A stretch of DNA of 64,000 bases, from the NCBI GenBank assembly GCA_002455425.1, contig DKKT01000009.1, positions 18,223 through 82,222 on the forward strand, read 5' to 3'. Made by a program: the position numbers and the translations under genes. The stretch is from Chthonomonas sp. UBA6659. Its GTDB lineage: Bacteria > Armatimonadota > Fimbriimonadia > Fimbriimonadales > Fimbriimonadaceae. The notes below the pieces were generated by a model, which did no database searches, was not told the DNA's origin, and saw only the letters and a program-made list of their open reading frames with translations. The first letter of the stretch is position 1; the number at the start of each line of letters is the position of its first letter. Shown in pieces: positions 49,907 to 58,323 of the stretch.

Positions 49907-51625
49907 TTACCCCTTCTGGCCCGAGGCCTGGGCCTTCTCGATCTTGGCCCACGAGTCCTTGAGCGACACCGTCCGGTTGAGCACGAGCCGTCCCGACGCG
50001 CTGTCACGGTCGAGGCAGAAGTAGCCCACGCGTTCGAATTGAACTCGATCCTCCGGGGTCAGCTCCCGGATCGTCGGCTCCGCAATCCCATGCACGACCC
50101 TGAGCGAATCCGGGTTCAGGTTGTCGAGGTAGCTTCCGCCCTCGGGTACGTCGTCGGGGTCGGGCACACCGAACAGGTGGTCGAAGAGCCGCGCCTCAAA
50201 CTCGACGCCGTGCTCGGCCGACACCCAGTGAATCGTGCCCTTCGGCTTGCGGCCGTCGGGGGCATCGCCGCTCCAAGTCTCGGGGTCGATCGTCGCATGG
50301 AGCTCGACGATCTCGCCGTCGGCGTCCTCGATGACCTCCACACAGGTTATGAAGCAGGCGTAGCGAAGACGGACCTCGTTGCCCGGATACAGCCGGTGGA
50401 ACTTCGGAGGCGGCTCCTTGCGAAAGTCGTCGCGCTCGATGTAGATCTCGCGGGTGAACGGAACTTTCCGCGTCCCGGCTTCCGGATCTTCCGGGTTGTT
50501 GACCGCCTCGATCCAGCGCGTCTCGCCCTCCGGCACGTTCAGCAGCACGACCTTGATCGGATTCAGGACGGCAAAGAGCCGGCGCGAGACCTTGTTCAGG
50601 TCCACGCGGACGCAATCCTCCAGGACATGCGCGTCGATGGTGACGTCCGCGCGCCCGCCGACTCCGGCGCGCTCACAGAAGTCCCAGATCGCCTCGGGCC
50701 GGTAGCCCCGTCGGCGCATCCCGGCGAGGGTCGGCATCCGCGGATCGTCGTAGCCCTGGACAAAGCCCCCATCGACGAGTTCGACAAACCGCCGTTTGCT
50801 CATCACCGTGTAGCTCAGACCCAAACGGCCGAACTCGATCTGGCGAGGATGGTAGATGCCCAGTTCGTCGAGAAACCAATCGTAGAGCGGGCGATGGATC
50901 TCGTACTCCAGCGAACACAGGGAGTGGGTAATCCCCTCGATCGAGTCTTCCAGTCCGTGAGCCCAATCGTAGCTGGGATAGATGCTCCACGTGTCCCCGG
51001 TTCGGTGGTGCGATGCATGACGAATGCGGTACATGACGGGATCGCGCATCACCAGGTTCGGCGAAGCCATGTCGATCTTCGCACGGAGGGTTCGGGTCCC
51101 ATCGGGGAAGTCGCCCGCTCGCATGCGGGTGAAGAGATCGAGGTTCTCTTCGACGCTTCGCTCCCGAAACGGGCTGTCGGTTCCCGGGGACGTCAAAGTG
51201 CCTCGGGTCTCGCGCATCTGTTCGGGGCTCAGGTCGCAGACGTACGCCTTTCCCTTTTCGATCAGCTGAACAGCCCACGTGAACATCTGCTCGAAGTAGT
51301 CCGAGCCGAAAAAGAGACGGTCGCCGAAGTCGGCGCCGAGCCAGCGCACGTCCTCGATGATCGCATCGACGAACTCCTGTTCCTCCTTCAGAGGGTTCGT
51401 GTCGTCGAACCGCAGATTGAACAGACCACCGAACTCTCGAGCGATCCCGTAATCGATCCAGATCGCCTTGGCATGGCCGATATGCAGGTACGCATTCGGC
51501 TCCGGCGGAAATCGAGTGTGGACACGGTCAAACCGGCCATCGCGCAGATCTTGGCGGATGGCATCGCGGATGAAGTCCGACGGGGCCTCAGCCCCGCCCG
51601 GGACGCGCGAAAGCGTGTCGGACAT
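49907..51625 (-). CDS. glnS: Glutaminyl-tRNA synthetase
   Basis: A 572-residue class I synthetase that charges tRNA-Gln directly. The HIGH motif is in PPEPNAYLHIGHAK, the KMSKS-like loop in YTVMSKRRFVELV, and the catalytic-site SPEQM, RFDDTNP and IYPSYDWAHGLEDSIEG are all GlnRS-specific. The C-terminal beta-barrels (about 340-560) are full length. Presence of GlnS implies direct charging rather than only the GatCAB route. It precedes the tRNA-Gln gene with the same orientation. Confidence 0.97.
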   Translation of the reverse strand: MSDTLSRVPGGAEAPSDFIRDAIRQDLRDGRFDRVHTRFPPEPNAYLHIGHAKAIWIDYGIAREFGGLFNLRFDDTNPLKEEQEFVDAIIEDVRWLGADFGDRLFFGSDYFEQMFTWAVQLIEKGKAYVCDLSPEQMRETRGTLTSPGTDSPFRERSVEENLDLFTRMRAGDFPDGTRTLRAKIDMASPNLVMRDPVMYRIRHASHHRTGDTWSIYPSYDWAHGLEDSIEGITHSLCSLEYEIHRPLYDWFLDELGIYHPRQIEFGRLGLSYTVMSKRRFVELVDGGFVQGYDDPRMPTLAGMRRRGYRPEAIWDFCERAGVGGRADVTIDAHVLEDCVRVDLNKVSRRLFAVLNPIKVVLLNVPEGETRWIEAVNNPEDPEAGTRKVPFTREIYIERDDFRKEPPPKFHRLYPGNEVRLRYACFITCVEVIEDADGEIVELHATIDPETWSGDAPDGRKPKGTIHWVSAEHGVEFEARLFDHLFGVPDPDDVPEGGSYLDNLNPDSLRVVHGIAEPTIRELTPEDRVQFERVGYFCLDRDSASGRLVLNRTVSLKDSWAKIEKAQASGQKG

Positions 51626-51671
51626 AGGCTCCCCAGGGTACCCAAATGGCTCCCTGGGGAGCGGTAGCAGG

Positions 51672-52910
51672 TTACTTCCTCAGGTAGACCCACACAAAGC
51701 CGGTCGCTTCAGCCGGCGGCACGAGTTTGCCGATCTCGCGCTGCAAGACCATGGCACGCTCATTCTGGGCCTCCAACGCCTTCATCTCCGCGTCGTAGTG
51801 CTTCATGTACGCGTCCTGCCACTTCTTCATCTGATCGGGAGTCAGGCCCTGAACGCTCTTCGCTCCAACATCCTTGAGCGCCCGCTCCTGAGCTCGCTGA
51901 TACGCGGCGCTCAGCACTTTCTGAACCTGCGCCATTTCGGTCTGGAGCTTCTTCAACTTGGTCTGTTCGGTCGCGCTCAGTTTCTTCGCCGGAGGCGCGA
52001 CCTGGAGGAAGTCGCCCACGAGCAAGTCGAGCTTCCCGTCCCCGTTCCAGTCGGCGGCAAAGGGCTTCACCCGGACTCCCGGGCGCTTCGCCGCCAGCCC
52101 TGTCGGCGACTTCGGATCGCGCTTCGTGGGCTTCCAGCCGTCACCTTGCTTCTGCTGGGTGAGTACCGCCGAACCCACCCCGAGCTCGAGCGAGCCTTTC
52201 TTGGTGCCCGGATAAAGCAGCACATTGCCCTCGTCGTCACCGAGCAACAGGTCGAGCACGCTGTCGTTGTTCCAGTCCGTCAGGCAAGGGCCGCCATCGC
52301 CGGCGCTAATCTCCTTGCCCCCGGAAGTGAAGTTGCCGGCACGGGTGAAGTTACCCTTGCCGTCGTTGATCAGGAGCCTCACCGGCCCCGAAATCTGCCC
52401 GACAGCCAGGTCCGCATCGCCGTCGCCATCCCAATCGCCGCCACAGGGCGAAAGGGCTAGTTCTCCGCTGTCGTACTTCACGTTCTTGGGGAGAATCTGG
52501 GACGCCGTCTCGAACTTCCCTTGCCCGAGGCCCTTGTAGAACGTCACGCCCCCGGTGTATGAGCCGGAAATGAGGTCATCGATCTTATCGCCATCGAGGT
52601 CCACGAACCGTGGAACCGCGCCGATGCATCACCCGGATTCGACTTGGATCTCTTTGCCGCCCGCCTGGACGGTCTGAAACTCGCCGAACTTCGGTTCGGT
52701 CTTGCTTCCGACGTTGCGATAGATTCGGATCACGCCGGGACTGAAGGTGCCCAAAGCCAGGTCCTTCAATCCGTCGTTGTCGAAGTCGTAGAGGATCGGG
52801 GCCAGGTGCCCGATCGGAGCTGAAATCGGCTTGCCGTTCGCCTGGGCTAAGAACGGTTCGTGGAGCTCGCCCCCGAGAAGTGTGGCGGCGAGAGACAACA
52901 TGATCACCAT
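51672..52910 (-). CDS. FG-GAP repeat protein, candidate selenoprotein (Sec94-Cys95)
   Basis: I read 51672-52910 as one 412-residue gene containing an in-frame TGA at 52631-52629 decoded as Sec94. Upstream: AGGAGGT seven bases before the ATG and a signal peptide (VIMLSLAATLL). There are five calcium-type FG-GAP/VCBS motifs (DFDNDGLKD, DLDGDKIDD, DWDGDGDAD, DWNNDSVLD, DWNGDGKLD), the TGA falling between repeats 1 and 2, and a C-terminal coiled coil (about 300-400). The frame is unbroken before and after the TGA, and a SECIS-like hairpin begins 11 nt later. Residues around the site read QVESG-U-CIGAVPRFVDLD. A stop-codon pseudogene is the alternative; function of the Sec-Cys pair may be redox. 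Confidence 0.75.
52598..52631 (-). promoter_or_regulatory. Candidate bacterial SECIS element with its TGA
   Basis: Minus strand: TGA, exactly 11 nt, then GGTT-CCAC-GGTTC-GTGG-ACC (52617-52598). It folds as a 3-bp GGU/ACC helix, one bulged U, a 4-bp CCAC/GUGG helix and a GGUUC loop. An additional CATCG/CGATG helix (52626-52622 with 52596-52592) closes below. The E. coli fdhF SECIS has the same 11-nt spacing, GGU-bulged U start, ACC end and a GGUC loop. Confidence 0.7.
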
Positions 52911-53005
52911 GGTGGAGACCTCCTCATACCACTTTCAGTATAGAGCGGAAGATCCCCAAGTCCCAAAGGGTCCCGCCAACAAGATGCGGGTCAGTGATCA
53001 AGGAT

Positions 53006-53036
53006 GGCTTCTCCCCGCCGACGGCGGGGAGAAGCC
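53006..53036 (-). terminator. Terminator hairpin of the dockerin protein gene
   Basis: A perfect 14-bp stem GGCTTCTCCCCGCC / GGCGGGGAGAAGCC with a 3-nt loop (GAC), 10 nt after the stop at 53047. No long T-run. Its arm CTTCTCCCC resembles the CTTCTCC repeats at 14754 and 20698. Confidence 0.6.
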
Positions 53037-53046
53037 TGGAGGCGAC

Positions 53047-54435
53047 TTAGTTGTCGCCCGAATTGCCGAACGACGCGACAAGGATGTCGAAGTCGTCGGA
53101 ATCGATCATGTCGTTGCAGTCGAGGTCGGCGGTGGCGACGAAGCCGGACTGGCCGTTCGACGTTCCGAACGCGGCGACCAGAATGTCGAAATCGTCCGAG
53201 TCGACCATGTTGTTGCCGTCGATGTCGCCACCGATGAGCATGAGCGTCACGGTGTCGTTCGCGGCGCGGGTATCGATGTCGAACTTGCGGCGCAAGAAGC
53301 GTGGCGGCTGAATCGTGGCGTCATACACACCCATCGGCCAGTTCACGGTGAACTGATTACCGGTCAGGTTGACGACTTGGGTGAGCCACTCGACCTCTCC
53401 GGCCAGACGATAAGTCACGGTCACGGTCGCCGGCGGCGGACATGCGCCGAAGTCGATCGTGGCGGTCAACGTTCGGCTCAGGCCGTTCGAAATCCGCCGG
53501 TTCACCCAGCCCGGACTGATCGAAGCCCCGAGGGCCGGATCCGGGTTGTTGAGTTCGGTGTTGTTCGCGAAGCCGTAGTTGGAGAACCCGTTGAAGTTGT
53601 TGATCGTCGTCGGGTGCCACAGGTAGGGTCCGAACGTACCGCCCGTGTCGTCGCCGGAGAACCAACCGCGGCTGTCGAACGGAGTGCCGATAGCCGGGCC
53701 GCCCTGCGTGCTCAGGATGCGGTAGATGAAGTTCGGCTCCCAAGTTCCCGAGCCCTCACCGTCCTGCAGGAAGCCGTACTTGAAGATTCCGCTGAACTGG
53801 TCGTACTCCCACTGCGGGTTCGTTTCGGTCGAACCGTTCGCGAGGTAGCTCAGGCCGTCCAGGGTAACGATCGGATAGTTCGGGTCGCTGAAGATGTTGC
53901 CGTCGATGACGCCATCCTCGGGCGCCGCGTCGAGGTCCGTGTTGCGGACCCAGCCACCCGCAGGGGCTCCCTTCACGAGGACGATCGTCTCCGCGTCGTT
54001 GAAGATGTCCCAGAGGCCAGGGTCGTTCCCGTTCGCGCCACCCACCGGAAGTAGGTTGTAGACCGCGGTCGTGTTCGGGTCCGGGCCCACGCTGACGCCA
54101 TTGCGATTCGTCAGCAGGACGGTGGTGGAGGGGGCGTCGCGCAGCAACAGAAGCCCGTTCGAACCGAATCGGAGACCTCCGAGCGGAATGACGACCTCCA
54201 AGAGCCCGGGGTTGTTGGGATCGGGTACGACTCGCGGTCCACCTTGGATGCACAGAAGATAGACATCGTTCGCGATCGTGTGACCCGGCGTCCCCATGAT
54301 CTCGATGAACTGGCGTCCCTGCGTCCAGTCGTTGCTTCCCGGGGGATTCGGGCTCGCTTCGGTAATCCACTGGGCCATCGCCCCACCCGTCACCGCCAAC
54401 GCAGCGGCAACTGTCGAACAGAATCGTTTGCTCAT
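53047..54435 (-). CDS. Secreted protein with C-terminal dockerin-like repeats
   Basis: A 462-residue exported protein: signal peptide MSKRFCSTVAAALAVTGGAMAQ-like (about 1-22), a long domain of unknown function (WDIFNDAETIVLVKGAP, PYLWHPTTINNFNGF), then two type I dockerin-like calcium segments, DIDGNNMVDSDDFDILVAAFG and DLDCNDMIDSDDFDILVASFG (same spacing, 31 residues apart). The ATG at 54435 has AGGAGT seven bases ahead; this start fits the signal peptide. In this lineage such C-terminal dockerin-like motifs often end secreted proteins without a cohesin. Domain 1 could bind or process an external polymer. Confidence 0.85.
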   Translation of the reverse strand: MSKRFCSTVAAALAVTGGAMAQWITEASPNPPGSNDWTQGRQFIEIMGTPGHTIANDVYLLCIQGGPRVVPDPNNPGLLEVVIPLGGLRFGSNGLLLLRDAPSTTVLLTNRNGVSVGPDPNTTAVYNLLPVGGANGNDPGLWDIFNDAETIVLVKGAPAGGWVRNTDLDAAPEDGVIDGNIFSDPNYPIVTLDGLSYLANGSTETNPQWEYDQFSGIFKYGFLQDGEGSGTWEPNFIYRILSTQGGPAIGTPFDSRGWFSGDDTGGTFGPYLWHPTTINNFNGFSNYGFANNTELNNPDPALGASISPGWVNRRISNGLSRTLTATIDFGACPPPATVTVTYRLAGEVEWLTQVVNLTGNQFTVNWPMGVYDATIQPPRFLRRKFDIDTRAANDTVTLMLIGGDIDGNNMVDSDDFDILVAAFGTSNGQSGFVATADLDCNDMIDSDDFDILVASFGNSGDN

Positions 54436-54633
54436 CACTCCACTCCTCAAAAAAGCGTCATTCGGTCCACAAAGTGACCAAACGGATTCTCAGCGACGCT
54501 TACTAAGGCAAAGTTATGGGGGCGTTACCGTTGCGTTATTAATCTGATCCCCGCCGTTGCGATCGGCGAGACAAGACTCTCAACCGCTAAAGCAGCTGGG
54601 TGGGATGGCGCCGCGACCCGGAACGGGCCGCAC

Positions 54634-55806
54634 CTAAAGCAACCTTCGTGTCGTCACCTTGAGTTCGCGGCGCTCTTGGCCGCGCATGAAGACCAGTGAG
54701 TAGGTCTTGCCTTCCGTCCGGAACAGCTCTTCGAGTGCGGTCAGGCCGAGGGTCGGCGCGGAGCTCCCGTCGACCTCGACGAGGACATCGCCAGGCTTCA
54801 CCCCGCCCTCTCCCGCGGGGGACTTCGGATTCACGCGGGTGACGCGAACATGGGTCGCCGTCTTGGTAAGTCCGAGCCCGACCATGTCGGTCTCGATCGC
54901 ACGGTCGAAGTCGTCGTTCGGCTCGAGGATCAAGCGGTTCCGTGGATAATCTACGACCACGCGAAACTTGCGGAACACCTCTGAACCGAGGAGCCCACCA
55001 CGATCCGCCGATTCCGCGGACCCACTCACCGCCGTCGGGTTCACCTGCGCGATGGGGCGTGCGATCCGGAATCCGCCGAACTCAACCGCGTTGAGGCGGC
55101 CCAAGACGCTCGCCCGCATCCCGCCGACTCCGCCGGACAAGGTCTCGATGCTCGCGCCCGGAAATGGAAGCACCTTGTTCTCCGTCGTGAACCCTGAATA
55201 CAGGGTCACGCCCCGTGTCGACCCCGTGTCGACCCCGAGGGTCGTCACGACCTTCCGGCCATCGCTGAGTTCGACGGTGGCCTCGACCACCGGAATTCCA
55301 CGTTCGTATTTGAAAGGGACGACCTTGCCGCGACCTGGCGCCGGCGGCTCCTTCGAGAATCCGACCCACCGATCACGATAGTCGATCGTGATCACGTACT
55401 TGTCGAACAGATCGCGCCCGAGGATTCCGTCGACCGGGGCACCGATCTGCATCTCAAGGCCTTTGATCGGCAAGCCGATCAATGGAAGTTCGACCGGCTC
55501 ACCGAGAGGGTCCAGGGCTAGTTTTGCCCCTTCCAGGGATTTGGCCCGAGCCGCGCCTCCGGCCCCGATCGCCGTCGTCGAGCCGACTTCCTTGAGCCCG
55601 AGCGATTCGATCAGGCTGTTGTCGATCACCGAGATACCGGCACCCGTATCGAGGATGAAGCTCAGCGGTCGCGAACCGTTGATCCGTCCTTGAATCAGAA
55701 CGAGCCCACGTCCCGACTCGAACGGCATCCGCCCACCGACCGGCTGGGCCCCAACGGCCGCGACGAGGCCAAAAGCGATCAGAGCGATGAAGGGGTGTCT
55801 CGTCAT
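54634..55806 (-). CDS. Exported aspartyl protease with two DTG motifs and a PDZ domain
   Basis: A 390-residue protein. Signal peptide 1-20 (FIALIAFGLVAAVGAQ), then two retropepsin-like lobes: DTG at 53 in ILDTGAGISVID and DTG at 193 in LGVDTGSTRGVTL, and a C-terminal PDZ domain (AGEGGVKPGDVLVEVDG) at about 300-385. Two lobes in one chain give a pepsin-like pair of catalytic aspartates, unlike the usual homodimeric bacterial forms. The start ATG at 55806 is chosen for the signal peptide; 47 nt separate it from aat upstream. The substrate is unknown. Confidence 0.8.
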   Translation of the reverse strand: MTRHPFIALIAFGLVAAVGAQPVGGRMPFESGRGLVLIQGRINGSRPLSFILDTGAGISVIDNSLIESLGLKEVGSTTAIGAGGAARAKSLEGAKLALDPLGEPVELPLIGLPIKGLEMQIGAPVDGILGRDLFDKYVITIDYRDRWVGFSKEPPAPGRGKVVPFKYERGIPVVEATVELSDGRKVVTTLGVDTGSTRGVTLYSGFTTENKVLPFPGASIETLSGGVGGMRASVLGRLNAVEFGGFRIARPIAQVNPTAVSGSAESADRGGLLGSEVFRKFRVVVDYPRNRLILEPNDDFDRAIETDMVGLGLTKTATHVRVTRVNPKSPAGEGGVKPGDVLVEVDGSSAPTLGLTALEELFRTEGKTYSLVFMRGQERRELKVTTRRLL

Positions 55807-55853
55807 GGGTCTCAAGGACGATACGTCCCAGATTGCCGTGGGTGTCACCACGA

Positions 55854-56459
55854 TCAGCTCCACGGCGTCGATCCGGCGAGGGCCTCGCCAAGCCGGACGG
55901 AGTATTCGGCCTCCGAGACCTCGACCGCGCCCATCCGGGCTAGATGCGGATTCATCACCTGGGCGTCGAACATCGTGAAACCGAGCTCCCGGCAGTGGTT
56001 GACCGCGTGGACAAGGGCTACCTTCGACATGTCCGTCTCGCGGTGGAACATCGACTCGGCACAGAAGCACGTCCCGATCGCGACGCCGAACAGCCCTCCG
56101 ACCAGAAGCCCGTCCCAACGAACTTCGACGCTATGGGCCCATCCTTCACGGAAGATCATGAGGTAAAGCCGGATCAGGTCGTCGCTGATCCAGTTGCCCT
56201 CCCAGTCCGGTCGAATGCAAGCCCGAACGGTCGCTTCGAAGTCTTGGTCGAAGACGACGGCCAGACCCGGCTGTCGCATCGACTTTCGGAGGGACCGCGA
56301 GACATGGGCCCCGGTCATGGGGAAGAGCGCTCGGCAGGTCGAGCGGTAGAACCGGATGACGCCGCCGTCGTCGGTCATCGGGAAAAGGCCCTGGGCATAG
56401 GCCTGGCGAAGCAGCCACGGCGTGAGGGTCACGGTGCCCGCGGAGGGTCCAAACGCCAT
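55854..56459 (-). CDS. aat: Leucyl/phenylalanyl-tRNA-protein transferase
   Basis: A 201-residue Aat, which transfers Leu or Phe to N-terminal Lys/Arg and marks proteins for ClpAP by the N-end rule. Signatures are AYAQGLFPMTD, FYRSTCRALFPM, WISDDLIRLY, HSVEVRWDGLLVGGLFGV and SMFHRETDMSKVAL, with FDAQVMNPHLARMGAVEV near the end. The ATG at 56459 (MAFGPSAGTVTL) is favoured; the frame is open above. It overlaps the methyltransferase gene end by 31 nt. Confidence 0.93.
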   Translation of the reverse strand: MAFGPSAGTVTLTPWLLRQAYAQGLFPMTDDGGVIRFYRSTCRALFPMTGAHVSRSLRKSMRQPGLAVVFDQDFEATVRACIRPDWEGNWISDDLIRLYLMIFREGWAHSVEVRWDGLLVGGLFGVAIGTCFCAESMFHRETDMSKVALVHAVNHCRELGFTMFDAQVMNPHLARMGAVEVSEAEYSVRLGEALAGSTPWS

Positions 56460-57163
56460 TCCGCCACATAGAACAGCGGTACCCGCTGATGGTCGGCCAG
56501 GTTCGGAGCGAGGCGCACGACCTCGTCGCTCGGGGCCGGCTCCTCCCAGCTCAGGAGTCGGAAGCCGCATTGGAGGAACGCCTGCAGATAAGCTGCGAAC
56601 GGACGATGGAAGTTGATGATCTGGATCCCACGCCATGCGACGAGATCGCCGCGCTCCTCAAGGTAGTTGTCGATCGGGAAGTAAAGGCGCTCGCCGGCCG
56701 CGTTCTTGACCCAACCGGTCGGCGACGTCGTTACGAACGAACTGAGGTTGGCCACCACCAAATGACCCTCGGGGCGAAGCACCCGCGCCATCTCCTGGAT
56801 TCCGAGCCGATAGTCCTCGATGTCGATCAAGCTCAGATAGCTCACGACGAGATCGAAACTCGCGTCGGCGAAGGGGAGCGCCTCGGCGTGCGCCTCCTCG
56901 TAGCTTGGGCCACCTCCCTTCGACTGCGCCACCTCCAGAAGTCCCGCCGTCGGGTCGATGCCGACAACGTCAGCGCCCCGTTTGGCGAGCATCCGGCAGA
57001 AGCGGCCTTCGCCGCACCCCACGTCGAGCACGCGTAGTCCCCGCACGTCGCCGCAGCGGGCGACCATGACGGGATCGAGCAGAAGGTCGCGGTTCGGGTC
57101 TCCCTGCTCGACGAACGTGGCCCACGCCTCGGCCGAGGACTCCCAGCTTTCGAGTGGCTTCAT
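56429..57163 (-). CDS. Class I SAM-dependent methyltransferase
   Basis: A 244-residue methyltransferase with VLDVGCGEGRFCRML (motif I), GADVVGIDPTAG (II), FADASFDLVVSYLSLIDIED (motif III/IV) and LRPEGHLVVANLS (V). The target is unknown. Start 57163 abuts the preceding gene's stop at 57164. It lies in a run ku, small membrane protein, methyltransferase, aat on the minus strand. Confidence 0.85.
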   Translation of the reverse strand: MKPLESWESSAEAWATFVEQGDPNRDLLLDPVMVARCGDVRGLRVLDVGCGEGRFCRMLAKRGADVVGIDPTAGLLEVAQSKGGGPSYEEAHAEALPFADASFDLVVSYLSLIDIEDYRLGIQEMARVLRPEGHLVVANLSSFVTTSPTGWVKNAAGERLYFPIDNYLEERGDLVAWRGIQIINFHRPFAAYLQAFLQCGFRLLSWEEPAPSDEVVRLAPNLADHQRVPLFYVAEWRLDPPRAP

Positions 57164-57439
57164 CTAGCTCCCGAACGTCCGCACCAAGCCGAGCATGACG
57201 ACGGCGGCGAAAACAAGACGCATGACCCGGATCGTGAGGAACAGCTTGGTCCCCCGCTTATAGCCGAACGCGGCGACGGCCAACAGCGAACCGACCAGAT
57301 AGAGTGCCGCGCCCACGAGCATCGGCAGCCATGGGCTCGACGTCTTCGTGCTCGTCAAAGCGCCGAAGGCCGCGATGAGCACCCCAGCCACCGCGACGCC
57401 GAGTCCGGCGTAGCCGGCTTGGGGAGTCGGACGCTTCAT
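57164..57439 (-). CDS. Small membrane protein between ku and the methyltransferase
   Basis: A 91-residue protein with three hydrophobic segments (GLGVAVAGVLIAAFGALT, WLPMLVGAALYLVGSLLAVAAFG and MRLVFAAVVMLGLV). I know no family. It starts 3 nt after the ku stop and ends 1 nt before the methyltransferase, so it is part of that operon. Confidence 0.65.
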   Translation of the reverse strand: MKRPTPQAGYAGLGVAVAGVLIAAFGALTSTKTSSPWLPMLVGAALYLVGSLLAVAAFGYKRGTKLFLTIRVMRLVFAAVVMLGLVRTFGS

Positions 57440-57442
57440 GCG

Positions 57443-58234
57443 CTAGCCCGCCTCCCGCTGGCGCTCGGCCTCGGCAAGCGAGGCGCGTAGCGCCTCCATG
57501 AGGTCCATCACCTGTGGAGCGGCTTCGGGCGAGGAGACGACCTCCTTCCCTTCCAACTTCGCTTGGATGAGACCCATGAGCTGCTCGCGGTACTCGTCCT
57601 TGTACTGTTCCGGATCGAAGCTCGTGGTGAGCATGTCGATGAGCGCCTCCGCCATCTTGAGCTCAGCCTCCGAAACGTCCACGTTCGGCCCGGCCTTGGC
57701 GAGGTCCACGCGGAGTTCATCGGGATAGTAGAGCGTGCTCATGAAGAGGTTCCCACCCGAAACCCGGATCGCGCAGAGCTGCTCCTTCTTGCGAATCGCG
57801 ATCTTTCCGATGGCGACCATCCCCTTCTCTTCGAGCGCTCGGAAGAAGAGGGCGAACGGTTTGAGGCCCATTTCTTCGGCCTCGAGAGCGTAGGGGGTCT
57901 CGAAGAAAACGGGGTCGATCTCCTCCGAGCGAACGAACGCCGTGATCGTGATCGTCTGCTTGCTCGGCACCGGGAGCTTCTCGAAGTCCTCCTCGGTCAG
58001 TTCGACATACTGACCTTTGGCGTACTCGTAGCCCTTGACGACCTCCTCTTGCGTGATCTCTCGATTGAGCGTCGGCGACCACCGCACGCGCTTGAGCCGC
58101 GAGTGATCCTCACGGGCGAGTTCGTTGAACGTGATGTCCTTGCTTACCGCGCCGGTGAAGAGTCGGACAGGGATGCTGACGAGGCCAAAGCTGATCATCC
58201 CCTTCCAAATGGGACGCGATGCGGTCGTAGCCAT
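57443..58234 (-). CDS. ku: Non-homologous end-joining protein Ku
   Basis: A 263-residue bacterial Ku, forming the homodimeric ring that binds DNA ends. Signatures: RPIWKGMISFGLVSIPVRLF, ITFNELAREDHSRLKRVRW and VVKGYEYAKGQYVELTEEDF, then TIDMLTTSFDPEQYKDEYRE-like end (MLTTSFDPEQYKDEYRE). The start at 58234 has GGAGGATC before it. LigD, its ligase partner, is not in the window. Confidence 0.95.
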   Translation of the reverse strand: MATTASRPIWKGMISFGLVSIPVRLFTGAVSKDITFNELAREDHSRLKRVRWSPTLNREITQEEVVKGYEYAKGQYVELTEEDFEKLPVPSKQTITITAFVRSEEIDPVFFETPYALEAEEMGLKPFALFFRALEEKGMVAIGKIAIRKKEQLCAIRVSGGNLFMSTLYYPDELRVDLAKAGPNVDVSEAELKMAEALIDMLTTSFDPEQYKDEYREQLMGLIQAKLEGKEVVSSPEAAPQVMDLMEALRASLAEAERQREAG

Positions 58235-58323
58235 GATCCTCCGATGGTACCAGACACCTCCGACAGCTCCGGTCCTTGGACGGGCCACATGCTGCGGTCG
58301 GGACTCCCCCCGCACGCCGGCCG

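Noticed and set aside
52629..52910. A pseudogene or two separate genes broken by a nonsense mutation at 52631
   Set aside because: The TGA is the only break, both halves keep the same frame and repeats, and a SECIS-type hairpin is at the right distance. I keep pseudogene only as the alternative.
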